Positions 12,455-25,022 of a stretch of 64,000 nucleotides of DNA are shown one piece after another. A program made the translations under genes and the position numbers. Location: NCBI GenBank assembly GCA_017562135.1, contig QEYB01000515.1, positions 62,001 to 126,000 on the forward strand, in the 5' to 3' direction. This stretch comes from Dipylidium caninum. Lineage: Eukaryota; Platyhelminthes; Cestoda; Cyclophyllidea; Dipylidiidae. How positions within the stretch are numbered: position 1 is the stretch's first letter; each line of letters begins with the position of its first letter. The notes under the pieces are model-generated. The model was not told the DNA's origin, did not search any database, and saw only the letters and a list, made by a program, of their open reading frames with translations.

Positions 12455-13170
12455 TCCAACGAAAAGTTTCAGGTCGGTCAGGTTAACTCGTTGGAATTCG
12501 CTCGTTCGTTTGCTTACTCCTTGGGGCTGTGGTTGTTTCGTCAGCGACGAGCGGTGGTGGTGAATGTTGGTCAGCGAGGAAATAGAGAGGAGCGCAGTCT
12601 GCACAGTACATGGACAGTTGCCTCGTCCGTCCTTCCAAGCGATTGTAAAACCCGGTTTAGGCACAGTTCACCGCAACTCGTCTTCCCAATGATTGAGATT
12701 CACCGACTCGCTGACTACTCCCCGGACGCTCGACCGAGGTCCACCCGGTGACCTGTCATCCGAGCGGAGGTTGGAGGTGCCCTTGTCTGTGTCCTCTGCA
12801 CATTCTGCATTCCAAACACCGCTTTCATTTCCTCCCGTGCTGCCTTGTTTGCCTCGAAATACCATCTCTCTCGGCGATGTGCGCGTCCGCCGTCAGTGAA
12901 GATGCCTGCAGTAAGAGGGATGTGGCACGCTAGATAATGCTCCGAAAGCATCATTTGGGAGATGTCACGTTGATTGACGTTACCATGACGGGTGATGGAG
13001 TGCAAGTGGTGGCTAGAAATGGGCGGAAAGTTGGGACAAACTATTTGGTTCCTGGTTAATTCCAACTCATTGCATTCATCGTGAGAGGCGGTGCCGGCGG
13101 TTGGACCTCGTGTTGGGGAAACGGTGGTAGGTGTAAATGAGGAGTTGTGTGCTCTTCCTCCTTCCTCTCC
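12455..13170 (+). repeat. Diverged inverted repeat, left arm
   Basis: The reverse complement of this stretch resembles about 22640-23240. The recognisable shared runs include the stretch around tgctttcggagcattat and the AATTCGCTCGTT region. Order is kept along the arm. Similarity is moderate (about 75% by eye), so the inversion is far older than the 21-kb duplication. The unit 2 copy of the arm is at about 33575-34290. Confidence 0.75.
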
Positions 13171-13306
13171 ACGTTATTCAATCGCGTGTTGATCGCCTGA
13201 CCACGACAACGAAAGATCTCGAGTGCCACGTGCGAACAATGTCAATCCAAAAAGGCTGGAAGCAACTCTGTTCGAAGTTGGTCGTTCGTCGATGGTTCGA
13301 CAATGC

Positions 13307-13345
13307 ACCTCCTCCTCCTCCTCCTCCTCCTTCTCCTCCTCCTCC
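13307..13345. repeat. (CCT)n microsatellite, unit 1
   Basis: A CCT/CTC trinucleotide array with one T interruption, followed about 50 bp later by G-rich DNA (13398-13430). The unit 2 copy at 34432-34469 has a different repeat number. Confidence 0.95.
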
Positions 13346-14765
13346 CGCCCTTCAATCTAAAGCCAACAAAGGCAATAACAGCGCAATTTATCAGAGGGAG
13401 GTGGGGGGGGAGGGGGTCGGGGGGGAGCGTTAAGGTAGTCCAACCTGTGTCCATGTTGGTGTAGAAGGAGGTGGAAACAAGCTCGAGGACACGTTCTCTT
13501 ACGATTTCTGACCCAGTCCCAAGTTTATTGGCATGGAAGTCACTCGTCTCTGGCAGTTGTTGGTCTGCCGAGGGGCTCATAGGTTTGGCGAGGAGGTGGA
13601 TCTTTGCACTTAAGCGTTATCCTCATAACTGTCCTCGCACCCAAGCAGTCTTGACGGTCGACCAACGACTGCCTTCTCGCTTGACACGCGACTAACTGTT
13701 GGGTCTGCGGGAGTAATTGTCAGCCCCGTCAGGGATCATGGAGCTCGAGATGGTCTGATGTGCAGAAGGTGGAGCATTTTCTTCTTACTTCGGCGACTGG
13801 CACGTGCTACGAATGCCCCTGTCTTTGGCTTGGCTTAAAACGCTACTGCCACGAGCTGGTAATTTAACGTTCCCTGATCATCTGTCTCTACCTCCTGCCT
13901 CCTCCCTGGTCCTCATTTCACGTCTTTAGTCCTCTATCCTTTTCTCTTACATCGCGTGGATTGGACTGCCTCATGCTCACAACGTATGGCAAAGCATGGA
14001 GTCTTCCAACTACTTCTCTGTCATTTGGCTGCGTGAGATATGATGGACGACGAGTCCTTCGGTTTTACTCCACACACTGCAGCAATTCGTCACAGTAAAA
14101 GCACTGCACTTGCAGGAGTTGCCTGTCGGTCAACATGCTAACATCTCCTGCTTTGTGATGAATAGACGTCTGTTGATGTTAATGCTAACTGGTGAAGAGA
14201 AAATACGTGACTGGAATGAGGGTGAGCCGTGACTATGTTGAACGTCGTGAGATGGTAAGACAATGTGCACACACTGTGGCAGGAACGTGGTTCCTGCATC
14301 CCACTCACTAATTCCGAATTAAGCAACTTGAAAGCAGCTTAAACACCTATCTCGGGATCTCCACTCTCGCATATTTATTCGTCTGATCATGAACGATCAC
14401 ATGGCTGTGTCGTGATCTCCCTCTCGACCTGTGGCAGTGGCGGACTTTGCACATGTCCAAAAGAGGCGACTGAGTCCGGCATGAGCTGGCCTTAAGTCCT
14501 TTTGTGTCAGTGAACTGGCTGGCTGTCCGGCGGGCAGACCTTTAAACTCACTGTCCAACTACAGAAGAAAATTCGATGAGTTCCGAAAATCGAGTCATTT
14601 CTCTAAGTTTGTCCTCGTCACTGAACTTTGCTTTGAGCCCTTTGAGCTTCTGGCCTCGGCTGTCTCACGATTAGCCCATCAGGCACTGTGAGACGATCAT
14701 TGAACTCGTTCCAACGTCAATGCAGGTGTCACTCAGGACCGAAGGCGGCCTCTCAAGCCACCAAA

Positions 14766-14955
14766 CACGTCCAAACATTCTTAAGTCAGTAGGGCAAGAC
14801 TTAAATTGCCTAAGAGAGAGCTGTTTCGCGGCTAAAGTGGGCACGGTGTGTGAGATGGATGGGAAAGGTGCATAAGCTGGATGTGGAGAGCAGGGAGTTG
14901 TCGCGAAAACGTGCTTCGAAGGACTCCAATGCTGCGGCCCTAGAGTGGACTCACA
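14766..14955 (+). repeat. Diverged direct repeat of 2755-2935
   Basis: Both copies begin acacgtccaaac.ttcttaagtcag and share the order of words through to the gactcc(g/a)a(c/t)gctgc run. The left-flank copy is at 2755-2935 and the unit 2 copy at 35888-36078. It shows that pieces of the unit had moved or duplicated before the recent tandem event. Confidence 0.8.
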
Positions 14956-15550
14956 AGACCTTTCCCCTTCTGAGCGTGTCATTAGGAGGTATCTCGAGGT
15001 ATCCGTCTTTGCTTTCATACGCCAAATTCGCTTATCCTCACGGAGGAGATTGAGGTGGTTGAAGGCAGGGCAAAGAGAGGGCAAAGAGAGAAGGAGGAGA
15101 TGAGAGAGGGAGAGGTGACAGTTAGCCTGAACGAAAGTGCTTGTTAACACGGGAGTTAAATTCTCTGTGGTGTCCCGTCTTGCTTCTGGAGCGCCTTTAA
15201 ACCATCACTTGGCGTCTAAAAGATGCTGTCGAGAAGCTTTCGCCCTCCCCACTTTCTCTGTTCCTTGTTGTGCGCCGTCAGGATCCTTAGGACATCGGAT
15301 CCACGACCACCCGCACTCCAAGCAGACACGCAGTCAAGCAAGTGTCTAACAACCTTTAGCGATCAAAAGCCACAACCAAACAAAAGGTTAAATGGAAGTG
15401 ATTAACAAGTGAGATGATCTCCAGCTGAACAGGTTTTTTGCGCAGAGGGCCGTGGACCTACTCACGAGTTGTTTTGTGACCAATTACCTGTTCGGCATTG
15501 AAGTTCGTTAGGACATCAACGAGGCTTTTGAGGCCGGACACAAGAAGACA

Positions 15551-15925
15551 TTAAAAGTGGTGCACATCTAACTGAGATGATTTGGGCTGATGTCGACCAG
15601 GTAGTGAGAGATACTGAGTTCGGACGTCCTTCCCTCCTTCTACAGTGCCAATTGGAGGGAGCGAGTAAGCGCCCCTGCTGACAAGTCGAGAGCTAAAAGT
15701 CCCGACGGTTGGGAAGTCCGCATGGAAGTTAGGGGTATCTGGCATTGGTCTCTTTTTCGCGTCACGGGGGGAGACCAGAAGTGCACTACCACCTCGCACC
15801 GAACGCCGTCCATCTCTCGTGGGGGGCACTCTCACTCCTTTGGTCTGCACAAAGTTGGCGGAGGAAACTGCGGGTACGAGCATCGCAAAGAGAGAGGAGG
15901 CAAAGAGATGCCAACCAGAGGCCAT
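15551..15925 (-). CDS. Possible small secreted-peptide precursor (weak)
   Basis: An ATG at 15925 on the minus strand opens a frame whose first 23 residues look like a signal peptide: a short polar start, a hydrophobic core (FASSLFAML) and an Ala-X-Ala-like end (VSSA) before NFVQ. It then reads through GRR and KKR basic sites, as neuropeptide precursors do. The frame runs to 15551, about 124 codons. The second copy starts at 37047 and is identical for the first part, but shifts frame near 36780 and ends at 36763. Loss of the tail frame, and location inside non-coding repeat DNA, argue against a real gene. A chance signal-like stretch is the likeliest explanation. Confidence 0.15.
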   Translation of the reverse strand: MASGWHLFASSLFAMLVPAVSSANFVQTKGVRVPPTRDGRRSVRGGSALLVSPRDAKKRPMPDTPNFHADFPTVGTFSSRLVSRGAYSLPPIGTVEGGKDVRTQYLSLPGRHQPKSSQLDVHHF

Positions 15926-18900
15926 GTCGAGTGGAGGAGACCAGGGAGCCGCTGGCATAGTAACGGGATTGATGGGGGCAGTTGAGAAAGGAGCGCGATG
16001 CGGTCGCATCAGGCATGCGCTTTTACGCATGCGGCGGCGGGGTTTCGAATTCAGGCTTGATGCGTCACGTCGAGGCCACACGATTGGTGGACACGAGGGG
16101 GAAACGCAAGCGAAAGAAGAGGAGATGAGAAGCAGGAAGAGGGAGCGATGATAGTTAGCCTACCATCACTACTACCTACTATCCATCACTTACTTCTGAT
16201 GAATCTCTCCCCCATCTAAGAATCCCATTTGAAACACCACTTGGCGTCCAAAAATGTCTTTCTCATGCTTTTCCACTCTCCAATTCCGCTTTCGCCTATC
16301 GCACCCCGTCAGCTTTCCTATATCATCACTCGACAGGCGGTGCCACCCCACAGATGGGCGGAGAGGGAAGGTCGTGAAGTAGTGGCTCATCGGTTGCGAA
16401 ACGGAGTCACTTCAGCCATCCTACCTGGATGTCTGAGGCGGATGACCAAATCACCTGGTCACCGTCGCATAGCAGAAGAAAATGCATGAATTATCAGGCA
16501 ACGCTGTAGCATCGAGTTCGTTTGGTGCACGATTCCTCCTGCGCCACCCACTCGCTCAGACCCATTTTGTGATCCGCTGGCGTCCATCTCACACACTGTG
16601 CACACCTCAGCCCCGAGACAGTTCTCCCGCGTGATGCACTCAACCAGGTTAACGCTGTTCCCACCTCGGGCAATTAACGTCTTGCATTGGTGACTTAAGA
16701 ACTCTCTGCGCTGAGCGACTCCTGCAGCGACTTTAAGCCAATCTCAATGACCGTCCCACAGCAGGTGCAGGCGAAACGTTGCCTGATGGGCTAATTGGCA
16801 GACAGCAACTGCCAGAGACTTACTTGGCTTGACGGACAGACCAGCCACCAGGGCACACTTGGTCACCGCACGCGCTACAGCAACGTAGATCTGGGGCCGC
16901 ATCACTTACAAGTGAAAGGATGGAGAGTTCTCGACGTTTCGCCGACATGACATTTCAACGCCTCTGCCGTCCACTCGCTGCACATTGGCAAGAACCCACG
17001 CCAATCCTCCACACTCTCACACTCATCAAATGACACAGTCTGAGGTACCTGCAACTGCAGGGAAATGATGTCCCGAATCACCTTAAGGACGAATCACCAG
17101 AGGGAAATTGTCACCCTTTGGCAGCCGCTATTTATCCACAAGGAGCGGCACTGCAGATGCTTGATGAAGGCCATAAATCGCTACACACTGATTAGATTTA
17201 GGGTAGGCAAAGGGTCCGTGATATTAGAGGGAGATGTAACTAGAGGAGGGGATCGAGGTTCGCGAATCACCAGGGGAGGCGTTAGGGCGTCGCGACCGGC
17301 AGGAATCCTTCGACTTTGCAGCGAACACTTCTGCACTGCGCCAATTTGGGTCGTGAAATGGGCGCCGGTGGTGCTGGATTCAAGGCAGGAAAGTGGGACA
17401 GCGTGAGAAGGACGCCACTATTTTAGGCCGAATTAGCCAGCTCTCATGTTGGCTGCAAAGGATGGCGAAGCAGTGGGCTACGAACAACATCACGAGCACA
17501 CGGGTTGGTGTCAAAGGCAACTACTCACGCAGCGGTGAGGCATATATGAGAAATGGAGGTATCAAGGCCATCACTTTCGGCCATCTCGTGACGATTCTCA
17601 AGAGCCGCCTTCTCGGCTTGGTCAGCCTGCAGACAGTGCGGAGAACGACCAACATGGGCATCCAAGACTGGAGAGCACCCGTGGCAGGCTTCCACTTTAG
17701 TCGACCACGGAAGCCACTAGCCATGGGGCGTAGCTGAGGTCGCGTCTCCTCTCTGAGTGGCCATGGCAGTCGATTACAGTCGGTGCGTGCGCATCGACTC
17801 GACGCACGCCGAGAGGGCGCGACCAATTGGGAGGCATTCCAACAGCACCCTTGAAAGTGCTCCCAAGAGGGGACATCACTTATGAAGCCAATTTATGGAC
17901 GATGTTGCAAATTTGCCACTTTCCCTAAATCACTGCTGTCGCCACTGCAGAAATGGTGTCATGAACGCGTGTAGTGTGGAAAAATGTTATTCAACTGAAG
18001 GAAATTCTTCCTTACTTGGTCTATGCGAAATCGGTTGGGAGCGTTATTTGTCGGGCAGAGGAGCGCTCTATGTCAGCTTTTACGTAGCATGCATTTTATC
18101 ATAGTTCACTCGAGTGTGGCAATGGAATTGCCACGATTTGGCACCTCACTGGGCCACTGACACCGAGTGCAAATCAGTCGCTTGTCACGTGTCATGAGTA
18201 AAAACCAAACAGGACGTGAGAAGGGACTGACTGGCCGGTCGGCCTTTCTTCAGCTGAGACCATGTCATCCACAGAGAGGAGGAGGTTCGTGGCCAGGTAT
18301 CAGGGTGGCCTCGTACTCTGTTAGGTCGACGGGAATACACAAACTCGCTGCTACAGATTGATGAGAGGATTTGGGAAATGAATATAGGCAGGAGAGAGGA
18401 AGATGATGAATTCGGGTCTCCATCGCTCCTGCCACCACGCCTCACACTTTGCCTCAGCACCAGGCGATTCGTCTCCTCCTCGCCGTCGACCTTCCATCCC
18501 ATCGCCTGGTGGTTGTTATGCCTTTACTTAATTACTTACTTTTAACTAAGCACGCGGGTGACCTAAAGGCGGGTGTTTGGAGAGGGTCAAAAGGTGCTGA
18601 AATAGGCAGACGAGAGTTGTTGATATGGCCTCAGCAATCAGAGTTTGCCACTCTTTGTTAGGAAGCACCAAACAAACAACACCAGCTCCAAAGCCACATT
18701 CTTCCCAAATCTCTATCGATGCTTGACAGTTGACCTCTTTCTCACCCTCCTGCACCCAACCCCCAAACTCTGCCTCTCGATATCCTCCCTTCCACGTCCC
18801 CTCCAGAGGAAATTCAACAACTCCGAATCAAGATAAACTCGAGCAGGTGGTGCGTACCACGACGAGAGAAGGCAAGGCTGGGGTGCTACCTTTCAGCCAC

Positions 18901-21900
18901 ATGCATGACACCGTGACTCGGGACTGAGTAGCTTTGCCGTGATGCTCCCAGGCAGCGTTGCGTTCTCCCAGTGGTCTCCCGGCCTCAGCTCACAGCTTAC
19001 GAGTAAAAATCGAGAGGCCATAGGAGTTGACATTTTCCAGAAAGGTAGTGGGTTTGTTGCTTCCAGGCAGCCCTCTTCTCTTCCTGTTTGGCTCTGGCCT
19101 CAGTGCCAAGACAACGAAGGAGAATAATGGTCGCTGTTTCTCACGCCGCAGGGCAACGGATGTGGTAGATGACTCTTGTCAGTGCAGCTGGGAGTTTGTG
19201 GCGCGGCGTCGACTTGGAGGTCGGTGAATCGGCTACTCAACCCCGTTAAGTAGACATGACAAAGTGGCCTGAGTGCACTCACAATGAAGTGGCGGATACG
19301 AGGTTATGCCGTAATTCGTCTTCCACCGAGGTTCCATGACTTCGTGTGCTTCCACGGTTGCCCTCCGAATGTCATCCTTAGACCCCGGCAGTTCACTGTT
19401 ATGGTACGAGGCATCCGCCCACACTGGTTGGTGGGGGAGTGAGTGAAGGGATTGAAAATTCATTGTATACAATGTGATTCTGCGAAGTCCACTAAATACA
19501 TGAGAATTTCTTATAAGAGGCACCTTGTCGGTGTGTACGCGGTAAAGTTGGTTGAGAGGAAAGACGGGAATTGCCTTCGGAGGAGAGAGTTCTCACGGAA
19601 TGACCGACTGAACCTCAGCGGCGACAAAGAGCGTGCAACCACCGCCAGTGTCTGTCTCCATGCTTTACCACTCTCCATCTTCCGTTCCATCGTATCTTGT
19701 CCCTTCAAGTGTTACACAGATGCATGGAGAAGACCATACGACGCTGCGAATCTGTTGAGCTTTGTGTAGACTACGTACATGTTCATTGTAATCGCTTTGG
19801 TGAGGAGGGGAGGAAAGGGGAGGGGGGCTGGAAGGGGACAGGAGTGCTGGGCGAGAAAGGCCTCACAAATGGCCAAAAAGAGAATCTGGGGTTGCTGCGG
19901 CGGAGAGATGGGCTGCGGCGAGGCCAAATGCAGGGCAAGAAAGTAGGGCACAGTGGGAAGGAGGCCACTTCTCCATGCTTAATCAGCCACCTGTCAAGTT
20001 GGCCGCAAAGGATAGGATTACCTGAGACTGTCAAGCAAACGACTTGGACACAATTGTTGACTACTAACGTTCTGGCGATGTATACACGTGCACATTTCTG
20101 TCAACGGTCAAAACGGCTTGAGAGAAATGCCTACCTGTACACCACACCAGAGCGTAAGACCAATGGGGAAGGGGGATTGACCTCAACTCTGACCCGCTGC
20201 TATTGGCTCTCGTAGGCTATAAAGTTGGATGTCTGCGACGACTGCTCTCCAGTCCGCGATGCCGTTGTTTTTGGAACAGTGAGTTCTCGCGTCTGCTCGT
20301 GTCACCGGTTGCCGGTGGCGTTGATTGATGGACGACTCCTCTGCTCTCCCTCTTGCAGATCTGCCACCTACGAGGTGCGATCGGAGCTGGCAAACTCTGC
20401 CCACCGGACAAGGAGTCCTGTCAAGCGTAAGCCCTCATTTACGCCAGCTCCTCCCCCCTCCCTCCATTCTCGTGGCGTCCACCTGATGCACCCACATCGC
20501 TCGGAGGCTCGTAGTAGTCGACGAGCAAGTCGCCCCTACAAGCCACGCCCTCCACCAAGTCGGGTGGAGCGTGGTGGCTGCCTCTTGGGCACCGTCGCTT
20601 TGTCCCTTCTTGTCGAGTGCTTGGAAGCAGGAGGTAGACGCCACTTCTCCCCTCACTAAATCAGCATGAGTGAGGGTCTTTTCACTTTCGTTTTGCGCAT
20701 TTTCAGGTTTATCACTGCCCATCGGAAGAAACGCGGACATGTATACTTCGCCGGAACGTAAGTAGTCAACATTTGTGTCCAACTCGTTTGCTCGACGCTT
20801 TGCAAACATTCTCATGTTATCCTGTCCATTCGGGCCAACAAGGCAGTTGACTGGTCTCTGTGGCACACTCGCCTCGCTAAGATGTCCGCCCGGCGGGTTC
20901 AAGAGCGGTTGATTGGTGATGCACAGTTCTGAGACAGCCGGTAGTGGACGGCCACGCTTTGCGTCCTCGCAGTCGGATTCCAAGTACGAGCGCTGGAACA
21001 TCGACAACAGAGAGCAGAGGAGTCATTCCGCAAGCCATTCTTCCATCACGTAAATCAACGCCCAAGGCAACTCGTGGCACGGGAAGAGGCGATAACTCAC
21101 CGTGGAGAAGTCATCGGCATTTGATACTGGAAATCCCTCCTCGTAGGTCTCCAACGTTGTGGACCACGAGAGCCAATGACAACGAATTCGAATCGACACC
21201 GCTTCCCGTTTCTCAGTGGTCGCTCAGCGGACTTCGAACGATTCCACCAACTGGCAAATCTGCTAGAAGCACCTCTCCGACCGCAGCACGAGTCATTACG
21301 TCCATCTGTGGACAAGGTCGGAAATCGCCAACGAAGAAATTGTGTCTCGAATTGGTGTAGTTGGGGGGAAAGCCGCTGGTGAACTGGTGCAAATTATTCG
21401 TTATTCCTTTGTTCAAGAGCCCCCAAAGCCCACTCTGATGTGACACGTCTTCCGTTATATTTTTTATCGCAGGTGGTGCCTTTAAAATTCCAGCCTTTCG
21501 GAGGAATCAGACACTGTGTCAGCTGGAATGACTGGTTGACTGTTTTGACGGAGATCAAAGTGAATCCGTCGTGCACGAAATCAAGGAGTGGGAAGGTGTA
21601 GAAACGCCCCTACAGGCGGCGATGTGCTGTACTGTGTGATGATGGCCAGAGGGTGTTGTGTCCTTGCCCCTTTCGGAGATTTGTATTTGCTCCTACTTGG
21701 TCTGACAGCCTTCTGTAGCACTCGTCTTCTCGAACACCTCCACTGGGGAGAGATTCCGTCAGTGACAAGTGGTAGTGGAAAATAGTAGTTAGCGCGGCCC
21801 GTCGCCTCGCCCCGTCATTTCAAGCGACTTTTATAGCCCCGTTGTAAGTACAGCTCACTGCAACTCGTCTACAAAATGCCTTTCGCTTACTTTGACCTCA

Positions 21901-22274
21901 ACTAACTGCAATTCATTCAACCACTCATTCCTCCTCGCCCCGGAGACCGAATAACTCTCAGTGATCCTCCCTCCGCTTGGAAGGCGGTATGGCATTTCCC
22001 AGCGTGGCTTGCCTCATCCGCCAAAACGCCTTGTATCCCTCTGATGCACTAAGTCGACTAAGTCGACTCGAGTGGTGTCACCTTCGCAGTTGAGATAGGA
22101 TTAATATTTCTATGCAATGAGAGAATGGGGCAGACTTGATAAGCCCGAGGCCATCAACTACGCGATTCCCCTTACACATGGGTTGTCTTTCGTTCTTCCA
22201 ATAGCGCCATGACGAGTGATACTTTGTTGGCGATTTCGTACTTCTTAAAACGAGGGTTCAGCGACGTGTTGGCA

Positions 22275-22765
22275 GACGAGTGACGTCTTGGAGGTGGTCG
22301 TGTAGAAATGGGTGGACAGTTGAGACACAATAGTTGGCGGCTAACCAGCCCCACCTCATCAGGTTCGTCCTGAGTGGCGGTGGCGTAATTCATAAATCGG
22401 CCATATTTGTGGCGAATGAGGCAGGAAGTAGTTCCTCAAGAACACGCGAATTCCTCAAATGGCCTCAGGACAACGAGTGCACCAAATGGAACATGTAGGA
22501 CAAAGCGGAAGCCAGAGTTTTTGTTTTTGACGAATGCAGCGTATTTTATGCATGCGTGTTAGTCAGCGATCAGCTATTCCGTCGTGAGACGAACAACACA
22601 CGGTTGACTAACGCAGAGACGAAAACAAGAAGCGTACACAAATCGTAATTATCTCCTACAACCGTTTGCCCAACACGAAACCCAACCGCGGTCACCGCCT
22701 CTCCCGATGAAGGCGACCAACTATTTTGTCTCAGCTGTCCGCCCATTTCTCATCACCACTTGCAC
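22275..22765. repeat. Local imperfect palindrome
   Basis: The stretch 22275-22400 resembles 12985-13105 in direct orientation, and 22660-22765 resembles the same stretch inverted. The two are therefore imperfect inverted repeats of each other, separated by about 260 bp. The key shared run is the GAAATGGG(T/C)GGA-CAGTTGAGAC area. The copy in unit 2 is at about 43401-43891. Confidence 0.6.
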
Positions 22766-23240
22766 AATGTACCCGTTATGGCGACGCGGCTGAAGGTAAC
22801 ATCACCCAGGTGATGCTTTCGGAGCATTATCAAGCGTGCCACAGTCGCCTTCCTGCAGGCCTTTCCACTGGCGGCTAGCGAGCGCAACGCCCGAGAGAAG
22901 TGGTCATTCGAGGATTTCTGCGTGGAAATATTTTTCAGTGTCCTCCGTTTGAACGACATGTGCTCCGCGGCTTTCCCGAAGAATGACGCTTAGGCACACG
23001 GATGCGTCAACTCGGCAAATATTTCAACACTAAGGGCAATCAAAGCGCTGCTGGGGATGCAGAGTATGCAGGGGACGCAGTGAAGGGCATCTTCGACCTC
23101 CGATGGGTTGTCAGGCTACCGCGTGAACCTCGGTCGAGCGTTCGAGGAGTAGTCGGCGAGTCGATGAAGTGCAGTCATCCACAGCCCCAAGAATTAATCA
23201 AACAAACGAGCGAATTCCAACGGTTTCACCTGACCGACAG
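22640..23240 (-). repeat. Diverged inverted repeat, right arm
   Basis: Inverted partner of 12455-13170. It ends exactly at the boundary between unit 1 and unit 2 (23230/23231). The unit 2 copy lies at about 43766-44366, at the boundary of unit 3. An inverted-repeat arm at the junction could mark how the tandem array formed. Confidence 0.75.
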
Positions 23241-24839
23241 TAGCAATTGACGACGTCCAAGTCCATTCTCACTACATTCCGAACAGTCAACAGCCAAGTC
23301 AGGTGCCTCTGAACCACCACCAGCCGGGGCGGTTTCCTGCTTCCCCTCCCTGCAGCACTCAACTTCAGCATTGATGATGCGGCGCATGCGAAGTGACCGC
23401 CAGATGAGACAGTCGAGTGTCACGGAGGCTGAGCCAGTCCGTGGTGAATAGTTATGAGTCGTTAATATCAGAGGTGATTGAGAACATGTTCATGCAACAG
23501 TGAATACCTCTGTATTCACTGCCCACACCGTGTCCGCTGTCACTACCGGCTCAAATACACAAGCGCACGAGTTGGGTGTTGATCTTCGACTTGACAGGTC
23601 ACTGCGGTCATTGGAGAACTCGGGCTTGCACAAGTGCTCTACGACTGCACTCGACGGAGACGCCGCAGGGTGGTTGGAGCGAGTCATCGACGCAAAAGGC
23701 AAAGGACCCTGCTCGAAAGAGCACACATCGCTGAAGGAATTGAAGTCCGACCGACTGACTACTTGATGCCTCATCCAAGTCTGGCCACGATAAAGTGACT
23801 GAATTGGCCACATCACAAGCCCCCGTGCAGCATCCCACTGAGGGAGGCATCTCCCGTGTCATGTGTGTCAATCACACGGTTGTGCACGTCCTCATCGTCG
23901 TTGCCGCATCACTGGCCACTTGGAGGGATTGTGAAGGGGGATGTTGGGAGAGGGCGGCGACATGCACCCAGAGAACCGGGTGTCGGTGGTGTCCTAATAA
24001 ATATAAATATAAATAGTCACACACACCCTGATCTGCTGTCGATGACAGGAAAAAATTAACGACGGAATCAAAGAGCGATTCCTAGTAAATCCTGCTATCG
24101 AATGACGCAAATCCGAGTTCTCCTCGGTGCATCCAAGTGCATGCCTCAACTGCCTCCAAGCACTGCACACTCGTGGAAGGCTTCTGCCTGCACTGACATC
24201 ACAAGCGCCGCGGAGATGCGTTCACGGTGGGGGAAAGTACAAGACTGCATGAGTGGAGCACCAGTGGTAGTCATTTCGCTCTCGGATTATTAGATTAGAT
24301 GGCTTCTTTGTTATCCACTCAGTTAGTTTGCATGTTTGGCAGGCGAAAGCCTCATTTATGTCGGCGGAAGTGTGGAAAGACGGAAGAAGTGTAGTTCTGC
24401 TGAGATGGCGGAGATAGTGAGACCTAATGAGACAGCCGAATTGCCCGGCTGATGCTTGGAGAAGGCTATGCATGACTGTACCTTTTCCCAGATTTGAAAG
24501 GGGCAAAAGTGAACCATCAAGGGGTGATGATGCGACGCTATGACGGGATATCGGGCACGAATCGGAGAAGATCGACCGAGGCGTCCCCTCTCAAGGGGGT
24601 CCTCGACATGGCTACTACGCGTTTCCAGGAACGGCAATTTCGGGTGTGAGGTGGCCAGTTGGGTGGTTGGGCCTGGCCTCCTTCGCACTTTGCCCCGACT
24701 GTCTCGCATCGTGCATCTTGCATTGTGCGGCTCACCTCACCACCGAACTCGCCGCACCGCACAAGTGTTCGTGGCAAAGTGGACAGTCTCATACGGATTG
24801 TGAGGCCCCATTCCTTCTTCGGTGATCTGCGATTTCTGA

Positions 24840-24873
24840 TCCCCCCGCCCCCTCCCCCTCCCCCCTCCCCCCC
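24840..24873. repeat. Poly-C / homopyrimidine tract (unit 2)
   Basis: Same landmark as at 7417, with a slightly different number of C residues. Such length differences are expected both from slippage and from sequencing error. Confidence 0.9.
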
Positions 24874-25022
24874 GAGTTAAAGATCACTTTGGGGTCGTTT
24901 ACTGATGCCCACCTAAATCCGAATAAATATGGAGCGAATTATGGCCTTCTTAAAGCCTCAGCGACACTGTTTTCCTTGAGGCATGGACCGGAGGGGGGGG
25001 GGGGGCGTGGGGACAGGCCGGG

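Larger units (their letters stand above)
3084..23230 (+). repeat. Tandem repeat unit 1 (about 20.1 kb)
   Basis: The unit begins where the sequence reads cgaccgacagtagcaattga. The same start recurs at 23231 and 44357. It matches unit 2 in blocks: 3084-3848 with 23231-23992, 4297-4623 with 24091-24416, 7013-7555 with 24438-24979, and 7556-23230 with 28915-44356. From about 12 kb to 23 kb the match to unit 2 is nearly perfect, with only a few substitutions and small indels noticed. Blocks 3849-4296 and 4624-7012 are private to this unit. The R2-bearing block of unit 2 is absent at 7555/7556. Confidence 0.95.
7556..23230. other. Body of unit 1: no supportable gene
   Basis: This 15.7-kb stretch is matched by 28915-44356. 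Long open frames occur on both strands, but several are cut by one-base differences in the other unit. One example is the 176-codon minus frame at 15551-16081, whose second copy shifts frame at about 36780. The frames present in both copies simply reflect near-identity and carry no recognisable domain. I read it as non-coding repeat DNA containing older internal duplications. Confidence 0.6.

Noticed and set aside
17230..17275. tRNA B-box-like string (ggttcgcgaatcacc)
   Set aside because: No matching A box at the right distance and no cloverleaf could be drawn, so no tRNA is called.
20435..21007. 190-codon minus-strand open frame, identical at 41557-42129
   Set aside because: Its presence in both units only reflects near-identity. 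The older relative at 217-447 keeps part of the peptide but with gaps and different ends. There is no domain and no splice structure.
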